Positions 7,085-15,211 of a DNA stretch of 20,099 nt are shown piece after piece. The stretch is from Legionella genomosp. 1 (lineage in GTDB: Bacteria > Pseudomonadota > Gammaproteobacteria > Legionellales > Legionellaceae), in NCBI GenBank assembly GCA_945889365.1, contig CAMDBQ010000005.1, positions 1-20,099 on the forward strand, read 5' to 3'. Under the pieces are notes generated by a model. It was not told where the DNA came from and made no database searches. It worked only from the letters and a program-made list of their open reading frames with translations. The position numbers and the translations under genes are program-made. Numbering within the stretch: position 1 is the stretch's first letter; every line of letters starts with the position of its first letter.

Positions 7085-8131
7085 TTAAAACAAATCTTCC
7101 TGTGTCAAACCAAACCCTTCAACCATCTTACGTAATGCGTGCAACGCTTCAACCTGGATTTGCCGCACACGTTCACGAGTCAGGCAAATTTCTTTCCCGA
7201 CTTCCTCGAGCGTTGCTTTTTCATGACCACGCAAACCAAAACGCCGAGAAATAACCTGTCGTTGGTTTTCAGTTAACACATCCAACAGTGTTTCAATATG
7301 GGCTCGCAAGTTTTCATCGGTTAACAATTCAGCAGGATTAAGGCTGTTTGCATCAGCCAAGGTATCTAACAATGATTTGCTTTCGTCATAACCAATCGGG
7401 GTGTCTACTGAGGTAACTTTATCATTCAGTCCTAATATTTTTCGTACTTCCTCCAAGGGAGTATCCAGCATGTCAGCAATTTCTTCGGGTGATGGCTCAT
7501 GATCCAGTTTTTGCGTTAATTGGCGTGCAGCGCGCAAATAAAGATTAAGCTCTTTTACTACGTGAATAGGAAGTCGAATCGTACGCGTTTGATTCATGAT
7601 AGCCCGTTCAATCGTTTGCCGAATCCACCAGGTAGCGTACGTTGAAAATCGGAAACCACGATCCGGGTCAAATTTTTCAACGGATTTCATCAAGCCTATG
7701 TTGCCCTCTTCAATTAAATCAAGCAACGGCAGGCCGCGATTGAGATATCGTCGAGCAATTTTAACGACCAGACGTAAATTAGACACGATCATCTTTTTCC
7801 GACCAGCTACATCGCCCTGTAACGCAAGTCTGGAGTAAAACACTTCTTCATCAGCGGTAAGCAAAGGAGAAAACCCGATTTCACTTAAATAAAGTTGTGT
7901 GGGATCCATCGCCTTCGCCAAGCGCTTGCCTTGGTGGAAGGTAGGGAAGATATCTTCATCGGCACAATCCGGTGCAATCTCAACTTTCTCTTGGTCGAGT
8001 GATACGTCTTCAATATCAGCGACTGATAAATCATCAACTAATTCATCGTCAACAGCTTTATCATCCAAGCCACTGATAATCTCGTCCTCGAGTTCTGTTT
8101 TATCGTCTAATAGTTCATCGTTTGGGCGCAT
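7085..8131 (-). CDS. rpoS: RNA polymerase sigma factor RpoS
   Basis: A 348-residue sigma-70 family protein with the RpoS signature: DPTQLYLSEIGFSPLLTADEE (region 1.2, from 76), LRLVVKIARRYLNRG and LLDLIEEGNIGLMKSVEKFD (region 2), FRFSTYATWWIRQTIERA (2.3-2.4, 160-177), the RpoS-specific QTRTIRLPIHVVKELN (181-196), and the region 4 helix-turn-helix LEEVGKEICLTRERVRQIQ (308-326). It directs stationary-phase and stress transcription; in Legionellales relatives it also governs the transmissive phase. Twenty-five of the first 60 residues are Asp or Glu, an unusually acidic leader. The ATG has AGAGGTGA seven bases upstream. It lies downstream of nlpD, the usual order. A TATATA (8152-8157) in the 79-base gap could be a proximal promoter, but its -35 is poor. 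Confidence 0.97.
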   Translation of the reverse strand: MRPNDELLDDKTELEDEIISGLDDKAVDDELVDDLSVADIEDVSLDQEKVEIAPDCADEDIFPTFHQGKRLAKAMDPTQLYLSEIGFSPLLTADEEVFYSRLALQGDVAGRKKMIVSNLRLVVKIARRYLNRGLPLLDLIEEGNIGLMKSVEKFDPDRGFRFSTYATWWIRQTIERAIMNQTRTIRLPIHVVKELNLYLRAARQLTQKLDHEPSPEEIADMLDTPLEEVRKILGLNDKVTSVDTPIGYDESKSLLDTLADANSLNPAELLTDENLRAHIETLLDVLTENQRQVISRRFGLRGHEKATLEEVGKEICLTRERVRQIQVEALHALRKMVEGFGLTQEDLF

Positions 8132-8210
8132 TATGTCACCTCTTGTATCGATATATAGTAACGTTAAACGATTGAAGCGAAAAAAGCTAGGGGGCTGACG
8201 CTTTCATGTA

Positions 8211-8942
8211 TCAGTGTAGATAATTTAATGGATTAACCGGTTTTCCTGATTGTCTTACTTCAAAATGTACACCCCAGAATCGTCGATCGACAACACCCAT
8301 ATCAGCGATCACCTGACCTGCCTTGACGGCCTGTCCTTCAGAGACCAGATTACGCGCATTATTTCCATACGCCGTCAAATATTGACTATCATGCCGAATG
8401 ATAATTAGATTTCCATAACCCGCAAGTCCACTTCCTGCATAGGCTACCGAGCCACTTCCTGAAGCATAAATCTTATCGCCCTTTTTACCGGCAATATCAA
8501 GTCCCTTTTTACCTTGTTCCGGAACAAAATTAGCCACAACACGACCATGAGCTGGCCACAACCAAAGGCCAGATCCTGGGGAAGCTTGTTGTGCTCGATA
8601 GGGTTGCTGAACAAATAGAGGTTTATTTATAAAATTAGGTCGACGAGTGTTTCTCGCCTGCGGCGCGTTAGATTGCATTGGTTGTAATCGTATAATTTGA
8701 CCTACCTGCAAGGAGTAAGGGGTATACAAATGGTTGGCTGTTGCAAGTTCACGATAATCCCGGTCGTATCGAAATGCGATGGCATAGAGGGTGTCACCCC
8801 GTCGAACAATATACTGGGCTGTCTGATTACCAGCAGCACGCCAGTTTAATTCGACGACAGGAGCTAAATCCTCTCGGCCGCCACAGCCAGTCAGACCAAG
8901 CAATAACACCCCAATAGACCATCCTTTGCCTGAATAATTCAT
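8211..8942 (-). CDS. nlpD: LysM/LytM lipoprotein NlpD, amidase activator
   Basis: A 243-residue envelope lipoprotein. The lipobox is LTGC with Cys20. A LysM peptidoglycan-binding domain spans about 43-86 (YIVRRGDTLYAIAFRYDRDY), then a Gln/Pro-rich linker, then a LytM (M23) domain from about 127 to 241. Two of the four zinc ligands of active M23 peptidases are missing: KKGLD retains only the Asp (149) and TAYGNN has lost its His, while VHFE keeps His226. This is the degenerate pattern of NlpD/EnvC factors, which switch on periplasmic amidases to split septal murein rather than cut it themselves. The start codon is only four bases from the yqaA stop and has no strong ribosome site, so translational coupling is likely. 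rpoS follows, as in many gammaproteobacteria. Confidence 0.92.
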   Translation of the reverse strand: MNYSGKGWSIGVLLLGLTGCGGREDLAPVVELNWRAAGNQTAQYIVRRGDTLYAIAFRYDRDYRELATANHLYTPYSLQVGQIIRLQPMQSNAPQARNTRRPNFINKPLFVQQPYRAQQASPGSGLWLWPAHGRVVANFVPEQGKKGLDIAGKKGDKIYASGSGSVAYAGSGLAGYGNLIIIRHDSQYLTAYGNNARNLVSEGQAVKAGQVIADMGVVDRRFWGVHFEVRQSGKPVNPLNYLH

Positions 8943-8946
8943 TATC

Positions 8947-9531
8947 TTAAAATACCCACTTCATCAAACAAAAAACCAGCAAAATAAAAGCAACTAATAC
9001 CAACCCAATGATATCAATGTAGCGGCGCAATTTCACTTCTAAACGCTCGCCAGCGTAATACATAAGCCCGCATACCATAAAAAAACGTATTCCACGACCA
9101 ATGACAGATCCTATAACAAAAGGCAAAAATGCCATGTGCAAAGCCCCTGCTGATACGGTAAATATTTTATATGGAAAAGGGGTGAATCCAGCCAAAATGA
9201 CCATCCATACCCCGCTATGATCAAACCATTTCTGTATTTGGTTGTAACTGGACGCGTAAGAGGACGCAAGAATATAGGGCCTAATCAATTCAATACAGTA
9301 CATTCCAATCAAATAGCCAAGCATGCCACCTATCACGGAGAACAACGTTGCTATCAGAGCGTAATGCCAAGATCGGTGCGGCCTTGCCAACCCCATGCTA
9401 ATCAACATCACATCAGGAGGGATAGGGAAAATAGATGATTCAACAAACGATACACCCGCAAGATAATAAGGAGCATGACGGTGAGCAGACCAAGCTAGAG
9501 TCTTGTTATATAAGCAAGAAAATAATTTCAT
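8947..9531 (-). CDS. yqaA: DedA/VTT-superfamily membrane protein, YqaA type
   Basis: A 194-residue polytopic membrane protein with the SNARE-associated/DedA (VTT) motifs: ESSIFPIPPDVMLI (31-44) with the re-entrant-loop FPIPP, a glycine-rich helix IGGMLGYLIG, and GFTPFPYKIFTVSAGAL (114-130). Hydrophobic segments lie near 20-48, 58-80, 105-140 and 170-192. DedA/VTT proteins are implicated in undecaprenyl-phosphate or phospholipid translocation across the inner membrane; the YqaA subgroup is less studied and its substrate is not established. GGA lies eight bases before the ATG. The gene sits between surE and nlpD, where other gammaproteobacteria often have pcm and/or yqaA; no pcm is present here. 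Confidence 0.88.
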   Translation of the reverse strand: MKLFSCLYNKTLAWSAHRHAPYYLAGVSFVESSIFPIPPDVMLISMGLARPHRSWHYALIATLFSVIGGMLGYLIGMYCIELIRPYILASSYASSYNQIQKWFDHSGVWMVILAGFTPFPYKIFTVSAGALHMAFLPFVIGSVIGRGIRFFMVCGLMYYAGERLEVKLRRYIDIIGLVLVAFILLVFCLMKWVF

Positions 9532-9556
9532 AGTATGTCCATTTTTAAATCAATCT

Positions 9557-10303
9557 TTACAGCCCATTAATCCACGTTGCAACTTGATCAAATATTTTGT
9601 AGTGAGTCATATCAAGATGCAGTGGAGTAATCGATACACGCGCGTGACTAACGGCATGAAAATCTGTACCTGGTCCAGCGTCGGCCTCAGCGCCCGGAGG
9701 GCCTACCCAATAGATAGAGCGCCCACGGGGATCCGCTGCTTTAACCATGGGCTCTGCGCGATGACGAGAACCTAAGCGCGTAACCTCCATGCCTTTGATT
9801 TCACTCAGAGGCAAATCAGGCACATTTACATTAAGAATGGTTTGTGAAGGCAGGCTGTGAGTCAGTAGTTTAAGTACTAATTGCCTTGCAATCGCGGCAG
9901 CAGTATCGTAGTGTTTAATATTTAAACCAACCATTGAAATAGCAATCGCAGGTAACCCAAGAAACCGTCCTTCCATAGCCGCGGCCACTGTGCCAGAATA
10001 AAGAATATCATCACCCAGATTGGCGCCATCATTAATGCCTGACACCACAATATCCATAGTCGTATCAAAATAGCCTGTCAATGCCAGATGCACGCAATCG
10101 GTGGGCGTGCCCTCTACACTATGGAATCCGTTATCAAGGCGTCTTACCCTCAATGGATGCGCCAAAGTCAGCGAATTACTTGCACCACTGCGATTCCTGT
10201 CAGGAGCGATAACATCAATTTCAGCAATTGATGATAATGCGTTTGCTAGAGCATGTATACCAGGTGCCATGACACCATCATCGTTACTAATCAGTATCCG
10301 CAT
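9557..10303 (-). CDS. surE: 5'/3'-nucleotidase SurE
   Basis: SurE is a cytoplasmic metal-dependent nucleoside monophosphatase that can also act on short polyphosphate and is linked to stationary-phase survival. The 248-residue protein shows all the metal-binding and catalytic features: ISNDDG with Asp8 and Asp9, DRNRSGASNSLTL with Ser39, and SGINDGANLGDD with Asn91. The length is close to the 253 residues of the E. coli enzyme. An AGGGG ribosome site seven bases before the ATG lies inside the end of the preceding lipoprotein gene, three bases away, so the two are co-translated in practice. The surE-nlpD-rpoS association is the classical stress locus; pcm, normally next to surE, is missing. 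Confidence 0.95.
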   Translation of the reverse strand: MRILISNDDGVMAPGIHALANALSSIAEIDVIAPDRNRSGASNSLTLAHPLRVRRLDNGFHSVEGTPTDCVHLALTGYFDTTMDIVVSGINDGANLGDDILYSGTVAAAMEGRFLGLPAIAISMVGLNIKHYDTAAAIARQLVLKLLTHSLPSQTILNVNVPDLPLSEIKGMEVTRLGSRHRAEPMVKAADPRGRSIYWVGPPGAEADAGPGTDFHAVSHARVSITPLHLDMTHYKIFDQVATWINGL

Positions 10304-10306
10304 TCG

Positions 10307-10690
10307 TTAACCCCTGGGAGATTCCAACCACTTAACAATGGCTAACCGTTCATTCAATTGAGCATTGTGCTTATCTATTGCCGCTTGCAAGTCTGCTTTA
10401 TCGGACGAGTTTTGCAAATCAGACTTAGACTTTTCCAACTCTTCCTGTAAAGTAAGAATCGTTTGTCCAAAGACCTGCGGATCTTGCTGTAATTCGGAAA
10501 CCAGCTGATTTGCCCGTATAGCACAGCTATTTAATTCCTCACAAGTCACACCTGCAGGATGCTGACCAGGGCATTGCTCAAGGGCTTCTTGCAAGGCAGG
10601 AGGATGTAAACTGTAATAAGCCGCGTCATGTGCGGCTGAACAACTGCTCGCTAAGAATGGTAATGCTAATAACATTATATATTTAATCAT
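10307..10690 (-). CDS. Small lipoprotein with three cysteines and a C-terminal coiled coil, in the Pal position
   Basis: A 127-residue predicted lipoprotein of unknown function. The signal MIKYIMLLALPFLASSC places the lipidated Cys at 17. The mature part begins with a Tyr-Tyr-x-x-His-Pro segment and a C-x9-C-x5-C arrangement (Cys40, 50, 56), then an amphipathic, Gln/Glu/Lys-rich helix likely to be a coiled coil (about 75-120). The YY...HP...C...C pattern resembles short EexN-like lipoproteins (entry-exclusion family), but this is a weak resemblance from memory. It lacks the OmpA-like peptidoglycan-binding domain of Pal, yet occupies exactly the place after tolB where pal is usually encoded. 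AAGGT precedes the ATG. The gaps are 23 bases to tolB and 3 bases to surE. Confidence 0.8.
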   Translation of the reverse strand: MIKYIMLLALPFLASSCSAAHDAAYYSLHPPALQEALEQCPGQHPAGVTCEELNSCAIRANQLVSELQQDPQVFGQTILTLQEELEKSKSDLQNSSDKADLQAAIDKHNAQLNERLAIVKWLESPRG

Positions 10691-10713
10691 GGTTACCTTA
10701 TAGTTAATTTCAA

Positions 10714-11970
10714 TTACCCCAAAAATGGTGACCAGGCAGGTTCCTGTACATCTCCGTCACGAGACGGCAAACGCAATTTAATCGTGCCATCAAGCGATGT
10801 AATCGCTAACACACCTTTATCCTGGAAATGTGTAGCGTATAGTATCAATCGCCCATTTGGAGAGACAGAGGGAGACTCATCCATTTGCGAATGTGTCAGC
10901 GGTATAATTCGACCCGTACCAACATTTTGTACGCCGATATTAAACTGTCTGTCCTCACGATGTAACATCACAATGTTTTGTTGATTAGGTGTGTAAGACG
11001 CACGTGCATTGTAATTGCCATCATAACTAACACGACTAATTCCACCATCGGCTAACGATAGGCGATAAATTTGCGGTGAACCGCCACGACCTGAAGTAAA
11101 TAATATAGAACGGCCATCAGGAGAATAACGTGGCTCGGTATCAATGGCCTCACCAAAGGTAAGCTGCTTCATTGCGCCGGACGACAAATCAACGGAATAT
11201 ACTTTTGGATTACCACCTTTGGATAAAACAACGGCAAGCTGACGGCCATCAGGCGACCAAGCTGGCGCGCCATTAATTCCTGTAAAATCAGTTAACAAGC
11301 GACGCTGACCTGTGGCAACTGCAACACTGAAAATCTGAGCTTTTTTCTTTTCAAAAGAGACATAAGCAATGTGCGTCCCATCTGGGGACCAAGCAGGCGA
11401 CATAATGGGTTCAGATGAAACCAGCAGGCTTTGTGGGTTGCTGCTATCAACATCGGCAACTTCTAATGAGTATTGGGTTTTGCCTACGCCGCGCTTAACT
11501 AAAATATAAGCAATTCGTGTGGAGAAAATACCGCGCTCACCAGTTAATTTTTGATACACTTCATCACTAATATGATGCGCAAGTGCACGGATTTGATTAT
11601 CAGTCACCTGATAACTTTTGGAAAGCAGTGACCGACCACCCGTTGCCGCATCAACCAAATCAAAACTAACCTCAGCCCGATTGCCCCCCAATCGATTCAC
11701 ACGACCCGATAATATGCTATCCGCACCGGCACGTTGCCAAGCGGTAATGGATTGGCTAGGACCTTGAGATGAGGGAATAAGGCGGAATTGACCAGATAAA
11801 TGCAAATCATTATTGATTATATCGGTTAGTTCCTGTGCCTGATTCTCATTTCCAAATGAATTAATCCCAATGGGCAATGCGGCATTGATCCCTTGAGTTA
11901 ATTCAAGATCCAAGGCATAAGATGCCCCAGACAAAAGCAATAAACATGCTGCAATAAAACAATTCATCAC
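10714..11970 (-). CDS. tolB: Tol-Pal periplasmic beta-propeller protein TolB
   Basis: TolB is the periplasmic member of the Tol machine that helps constrict the outer membrane at division by releasing Pal. The product has 418 residues, with a Sec signal ending in SGASYA (residue 19), an N-terminal alpha/beta domain (20-145) and a six-bladed propeller carrying PD40/WD-like repeats: SPAWSPDGTHIAYVS (191-205), APAWSPDGRQLAVV (235-248), EPRYSPDGRSILFTS (279-293), ARASYTPNQQNIVML (322-336) and ESPSVSPNGRLILYA (365-379). The start is either GTG at 11970 or the adjacent ATG at 11967; AGGGGG lies six and nine bases before them, so both are possible. The start is three bases after the tolA stop. Confidence 0.95.
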   Translation of the reverse strand: MMNCFIAACLLLLSGASYALDLELTQGINAALPIGINSFGNENQAQELTDIINNDLHLSGQFRLIPSSQGPSQSITAWQRAGADSILSGRVNRLGGNRAEVSFDLVDAATGGRSLLSKSYQVTDNQIRALAHHISDEVYQKLTGERGIFSTRIAYILVKRGVGKTQYSLEVADVDSSNPQSLLVSSEPIMSPAWSPDGTHIAYVSFEKKKAQIFSVAVATGQRRLLTDFTGINGAPAWSPDGRQLAVVLSKGGNPKVYSVDLSSGAMKQLTFGEAIDTEPRYSPDGRSILFTSGRGGSPQIYRLSLADGGISRVSYDGNYNARASYTPNQQNIVMLHREDRQFNIGVQNVGTGRIIPLTHSQMDESPSVSPNGRLILYATHFQDKGVLAITSLDGTIKLRLPSRDGDVQEPAWSPFLG

Positions 11971-11973
11971 GTG

Positions 11974-12924
11974 TTACCCCCTGGCATTTCCTGGTCGTAC
12001 AGTTAGACTAATATCACGGAACATATTAAATGTTGTCGGATCACTCGGCACTGGCAATGGCGATGCTTTATAAATTGCTGATTGAGCTGAACGGTCAAGG
12101 ATTGGATCTCCGCTGCTACGCGTTAAGGCTACTTCCAGCACAGAACCATTCGGTGCCAAACGAATCCGGAATTGGCTAGACATAGCACTATCTGCATTTT
12201 GCGGCAAAATCCACTGCTGACTAATCGCGTTAAGAATTAACGCCTTGTACTTATCAACCTCACCAGCCACCCGCGCTGTATTAGCGGCATTCACCACCGC
12301 TTGTTGTGCAGCTTGTTGTTTTTGAAGTAAATCAGCTTTGGCTTTTTCAGCTTTCGCCAGATTTGCCTTAGCTAATTCTTCGGTTTTTTTCTTGGTTAAT
12401 TCAGCTAGCCTTTGAGTGTCTTGCTCTTGCTGTTTTTGCATTTTGATTTGCTGCTGCTTCATATCAGCAAGGTGCTTTTCCTGCTCTTCTTTTTGTCTCG
12501 CCAAATCTTTTAAATGCTTTTGTTCTTCTATGAGTTGCTTTTGGCGAGCAATCGCCAATGCAGCGGTTTCATTTTTTAATTGTTGCAAATGTTGTTGCTC
12601 TTCAATCCGCTGTTTACGAGCCAGTTCTGCTTGTTGAGCCAGTGCGCGTTGTCGGTTTTCTTCCGCTTGGCGCTGATGCAAACGTTCATCTTTTAAACGA
12701 TTGACCGTTTTCATCACTTCTTTAATGTCAACACTGACGGCCTGAATCGGTTGCTCTTGTGGATTTTGGTCAGGTTGAGGCTGCATTTGACCTGGCTCAT
12801 TTTTTGCTTCCTGTGTTAATACCGGACGATTGCTGGTGCGCTCAAACATGAGGAAGGCAACGATTAATAAATGCAACAAAATAGCGGCAGCAAAGGCTAC
12901 TTGATAATTACGTGAATTAATCAT
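11974..12924 (-). CDS. tolA: Tol-Pal protein TolA (TonB-like trans-periplasmic linker)
   Basis: A 316-residue bitopic protein linking the inner-membrane TolQR motor to the outer membrane. One transmembrane helix (about 9-27) is followed by a Pro/Gln stretch, a long charged alpha-helical domain II (about 65-215) rich in Lys, Gln, Glu and Ala that should form an extended coiled coil, and a compact C-terminal TolA/TonB-like domain (about 222-316) with LAPNGSVLEVALTRSSGD and a small-residue loop before LPVPSDP. It overlaps the tolR stop codon by four bases (ATGA), with GGAGG nine bases upstream, indicating translational coupling. Domain II is Gln-richer and Ala-poorer than in E. coli, so simple alignment would be weak there. 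Confidence 0.94.
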   Translation of the reverse strand: MINSRNYQVAFAAAILLHLLIVAFLMFERTSNRPVLTQEAKNEPGQMQPQPDQNPQEQPIQAVSVDIKEVMKTVNRLKDERLHQRQAEENRQRALAQQAELARKQRIEEQQHLQQLKNETAALAIARQKQLIEEQKHLKDLARQKEEQEKHLADMKQQQIKMQKQQEQDTQRLAELTKKKTEELAKANLAKAEKAKADLLQKQQAAQQAVVNAANTARVAGEVDKYKALILNAISQQWILPQNADSAMSSQFRIRLAPNGSVLEVALTRSSGDPILDRSAQSAIYKASPLPVPSDPTTFNMFRDISLTVRPGNARG

Positions 12925-13382
12925 CCTCGACTTCCTCCGCTGACATCATCAGGAGAATCAGTGATCAATCCGACTTGTTCAGCACCGGCCTGCTTTAATA
13001 AACTCATCGCAGAAATAACTTTACCATAAGCCACACCTTGATCACCTTTGACCAGGACATTCAATGCTTGCCCTGATTGGCGAGCCAACTCCAGTTCAGC
13101 AGCTACACGTACGGTCAAGGTTTGAGGGTCGATTGGAGAGCCTGGATCGCTGTATATGTTTAAAAAGTATTCCCCGTTACGGTTGACGGATACAATAATT
13201 GGCTCACGGTCTGCCGGCTTTAATGACGCACTCGTCGCTTTAGGCAAATCTACCGTTACACCTTGGGTTAAAATAGGCGCGGTAATCATAAAAATAACCA
13301 ATAGCACTAACATCACGTCGATGTAAGGCACCACATTAATATCAGCAATCGGTTTTGCGCGCTGCTTTCTTTTTCTAATCAT
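12921..13382 (-). CDS. tolR: Tol-Pal proton-channel subunit TolR (ExbD family)
   Basis: A 153-residue inner-membrane protein. The single transmembrane helix (about 22-40) begins with PYIDVMLVLLVIFMITAPIL, containing the channel Asp22 that is essential in the ExbD/TolR/MotB group. The periplasmic domain (about 60-143) ends with the typical ALLKQAGAEQVGLIT-like strand. The open frame extends upstream to 13427, but only the ATG at 13382 has a ribosome site (AAGGTGAG) and gives the normal N terminus, MIRKRKQRAKPIADINVVP. It begins four bases after the tolQ stop and overlaps tolA. With TolQ it converts proton-motive force into movement of TolA. Confidence 0.95.
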   Translation of the reverse strand: MIRKRKQRAKPIADINVVPYIDVMLVLLVIFMITAPILTQGVTVDLPKATSASLKPADREPIIVSVNRNGEYFLNIYSDPGSPIDPQTLTVRVAAELELARQSGQALNVLVKGDQGVAYGKVISAMSLLKQAGAEQVGLITDSPDDVSGGSRG

Positions 13383-13386
13383 TTTC

Positions 13387-14058
13387 TCACCTTGCAGGCA
13401 ATGCAGTTTGTTCTTCAATGAGCGCAATCAGCTCATCCTGGAACAAATCATAGCGGTTAAGGAGTGTGTTGGCTCGAGTACTATACCGGTTAAACGCCAC
13501 AACAGCGGGTATGGCTGTGAACAGCCCAAGCGCGGTTGCGACCAGAGCCTCTGAAATCCCCGGCGCCACCATGGCAATAGTAGCCTGTTGAGCTTGGCCT
13601 AAAGCTTGAAAGGTCGTCATGATTCCACATACGGTACCAAATAGACCAACGTATGGTGCCAAAGATCCAATTGAAGCAAACAAAGGAAGATGATGCTCTA
13701 ACCGTTCCGCTTCTTTGGTATAACTAATTTGCATCACACGTTGAATAGGCTCAATCACCATTGGACCCTGCTTACGAATGCGTATAAATTCCTTAAATCC
13801 GGCGTGAAATATTGCAGCCAAACCGTGTCTGTCCTCTATATTGCTATCAATATCAGCATACAATTTACTTAGATCAGTTGCACCCCAAAAACGGCGGCTA
13901 AATGCATCATATTGTTGTTTTTTTTCTTTAAAATACCATGCGCGCTGTATAATCAAAGTCCATGACGCAACCGATGCGGCAAGCAAAATCATCATCACCA
14001 GTTTTACAATAAAACCAGCCTGCATAAAATAACCGAGTACACTGACATGACTACCCAT
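13387..14058 (-). CDS. tolQ: Tol-Pal proton-channel subunit TolQ (ExbB/MotA family)
   Basis: A 223-residue inner-membrane protein with three transmembrane helices: about 15-37, 127-150 (SLAPYVGLFGTVCGIMTTF) and 168-189 (ISEALVATALGLFTAIPAVV). The second and third carry the conserved small-residue and Thr/Gly patterns of the MotA/TolQ/ExbB family that line the proton path around TolR. A cytoplasmic loop lies between helices 1 and 2. GAGGA lies about eight bases before the ATG. The stop of ruvB is only 22 bases upstream, so tolQ lacks an obvious promoter of its own. The acyl-CoA thioesterase gene ybgC that commonly precedes tolQ is missing here. Confidence 0.96.
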   Translation of the reverse strand: MGSHVSVLGYFMQAGFIVKLVMMILLAASVASWTLIIQRAWYFKEKKQQYDAFSRRFWGATDLSKLYADIDSNIEDRHGLAAIFHAGFKEFIRIRKQGPMVIEPIQRVMQISYTKEAERLEHHLPLFASIGSLAPYVGLFGTVCGIMTTFQALGQAQQATIAMVAPGISEALVATALGLFTAIPAVVAFNRYSTRANTLLNRYDLFQDELIALIEEQTALPAR

Positions 14059-14080
14059 TTCTCATTCCTCTATTGCTAGT

Positions 14081-15091
14081 TTAATTATTCTCAACCACAG
14101 ACATACCAAAATGTTGGTATGTCAATGGCGTCGCTGTGCGTCCTCTTGACGTACGCATTAAAAATCCCTGTTGGATCAAAAACGGCTCCAAAACATCCTC
14201 AATCGTACCCTTCTCTTCACCAATGGCTGCCGCAATGCTATCCAGACCGACGGGTCCACCAGCAAAACGCTCGATTACAGCGAGCAGCAATTTTCTATCC
14301 ATAATATCAAAGCCATGATGGTCAACATTTAACATATCTAAAGCAAGTTGAGCAATTTTGTGGGTAATGACCCCATTGGCTCGCACTTCAGCGTAATCAC
14401 GCACTCTACGCAACAAGCGATTAGCAATTCGCGGCGTACCACGGGCACGCATAGCAATTTCTACGGCCCCTTTCGGCTCAATGGGTACGTTGAGTAATTT
14501 GGCTGAGCGAGTCACAATTTGTGTTAATGCATCAACCGAATAAAATTCCAAGCGTTGAACGATTCCAAATCTATCACGCAATGGCGATGTTAACGAACCC
14601 GCCCTGGTTGTTGCACCTATCAACGTGAATGGTGGCAATTCCAGTTTAATTGATCGCGCGGCAGGTCCTTCACCAATCATTATATCAAGTTTGTAGTCTT
14701 CCATCGCCGGATAAAGAATCTCTTCAATTACAGGACTTAATCGATGGATTTCATCTATGAACAATACGTCATTTTCTTGTAGATTGGTCAAAATTGCCGC
14801 AATGTCGCCGGCTCTTTCAAGCACCGGTCCAGACGTTTGGCGCAAATTAACACCCATTTCATGGGCGATGATATTAGCCAGTGTCGTTTTACCTAAGCCA
14901 GGTGGACCAAAGATAAGCACGTGATCCAAAGGTTCTTTTCGTTTAATTGCGGCTTCAATAAAAATTCGCATTTGCGAACGCACTTCTTCCTGGCCGATGT
15001 ATTCATCAAGGCTTAAAGGGCGTATTGCGCGATCGATGGCTTCTTCAGAGGACACGGATTGCGTACTGATTAAACGGTCACTTTCCAACAT
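14081..15091 (-). CDS. ruvB: Holliday-junction branch-migration ATPase RuvB
   Basis: The product is the hexameric AAA+ motor that, with RuvA, moves Holliday junctions before RuvC cuts them. From the ATG at 15091 it is 336 residues, the same length as E. coli RuvB, beginning MLESDRLIS where E. coli has a closely similar start. The frame is open 13 codons further to a GTG at 15130, but neither start has a clear ribosome site; homology decides for 15091. Visible are Walker A FGPPGLGKTT (61-70), Walker B DVLFIDE (108-114), sensor 1 GATTRAG (159-165), the arginine finger Arg174 in LRDRFG, and the winged-helix end EDVLEPFLIQQGFLMRT. ruvA and ruvC are not adjacent, which is unusual. tolQ follows after 22 bases. 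Confidence 0.97.
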   Translation of the reverse strand: MLESDRLISTQSVSSEEAIDRAIRPLSLDEYIGQEEVRSQMRIFIEAAIKRKEPLDHVLIFGPPGLGKTTLANIIAHEMGVNLRQTSGPVLERAGDIAAILTNLQENDVLFIDEIHRLSPVIEEILYPAMEDYKLDIMIGEGPAARSIKLELPPFTLIGATTRAGSLTSPLRDRFGIVQRLEFYSVDALTQIVTRSAKLLNVPIEPKGAVEIAMRARGTPRIANRLLRRVRDYAEVRANGVITHKIAQLALDMLNVDHHGFDIMDRKLLLAVIERFAGGPVGLDSIAAAIGEEKGTIEDVLEPFLIQQGFLMRTSRGRTATPLTYQHFGMSVVENN

Positions 15092-15211
15092 GAAGGCTAT
15101 GGGTTTGTTAGGATGGAAATATTTTAACACAAGTTTGAGTGGTCAGGCTATTAACATAAAAAAGACATCGCTCTGAACGACAAGCAGACCTTACGTTCAA
15201 GACTTATCAAT

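Noticed and set aside
7033..7254. 73-codon plus-strand frame over the terminator and rpoS 3' end
   Set aside because: It runs through the hairpin and is antisense to the conserved region 4 of rpoS; a shadow.
8160..8200. Terminator between nlpD and rpoS
   Set aside because: A five-pair AAAGC/GCTTT stem with a loop of about 12 bases is not convincing and conflicts with the normal nlpD-rpoS read-through.
8211..8942. Active M23 endopeptidase rather than NlpD
   Set aside because: Two zinc ligands are replaced, which is the degenerate state of amidase activators.
12416..12637. Plus-strand Cys/Ser-rich frame inside tolA
   Set aside because: Its odd composition is simply the complement of the Lys/Gln/Glu-rich coiled-coil codons of tolA.
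15158..15200. Intrinsic terminator before ruvB (GAACG...CGTTC followed by T6 on minus)
   Set aside because: The stem is only six pairs with a 13-base loop, and the T-run is 11 bases away from it; too weak to call.
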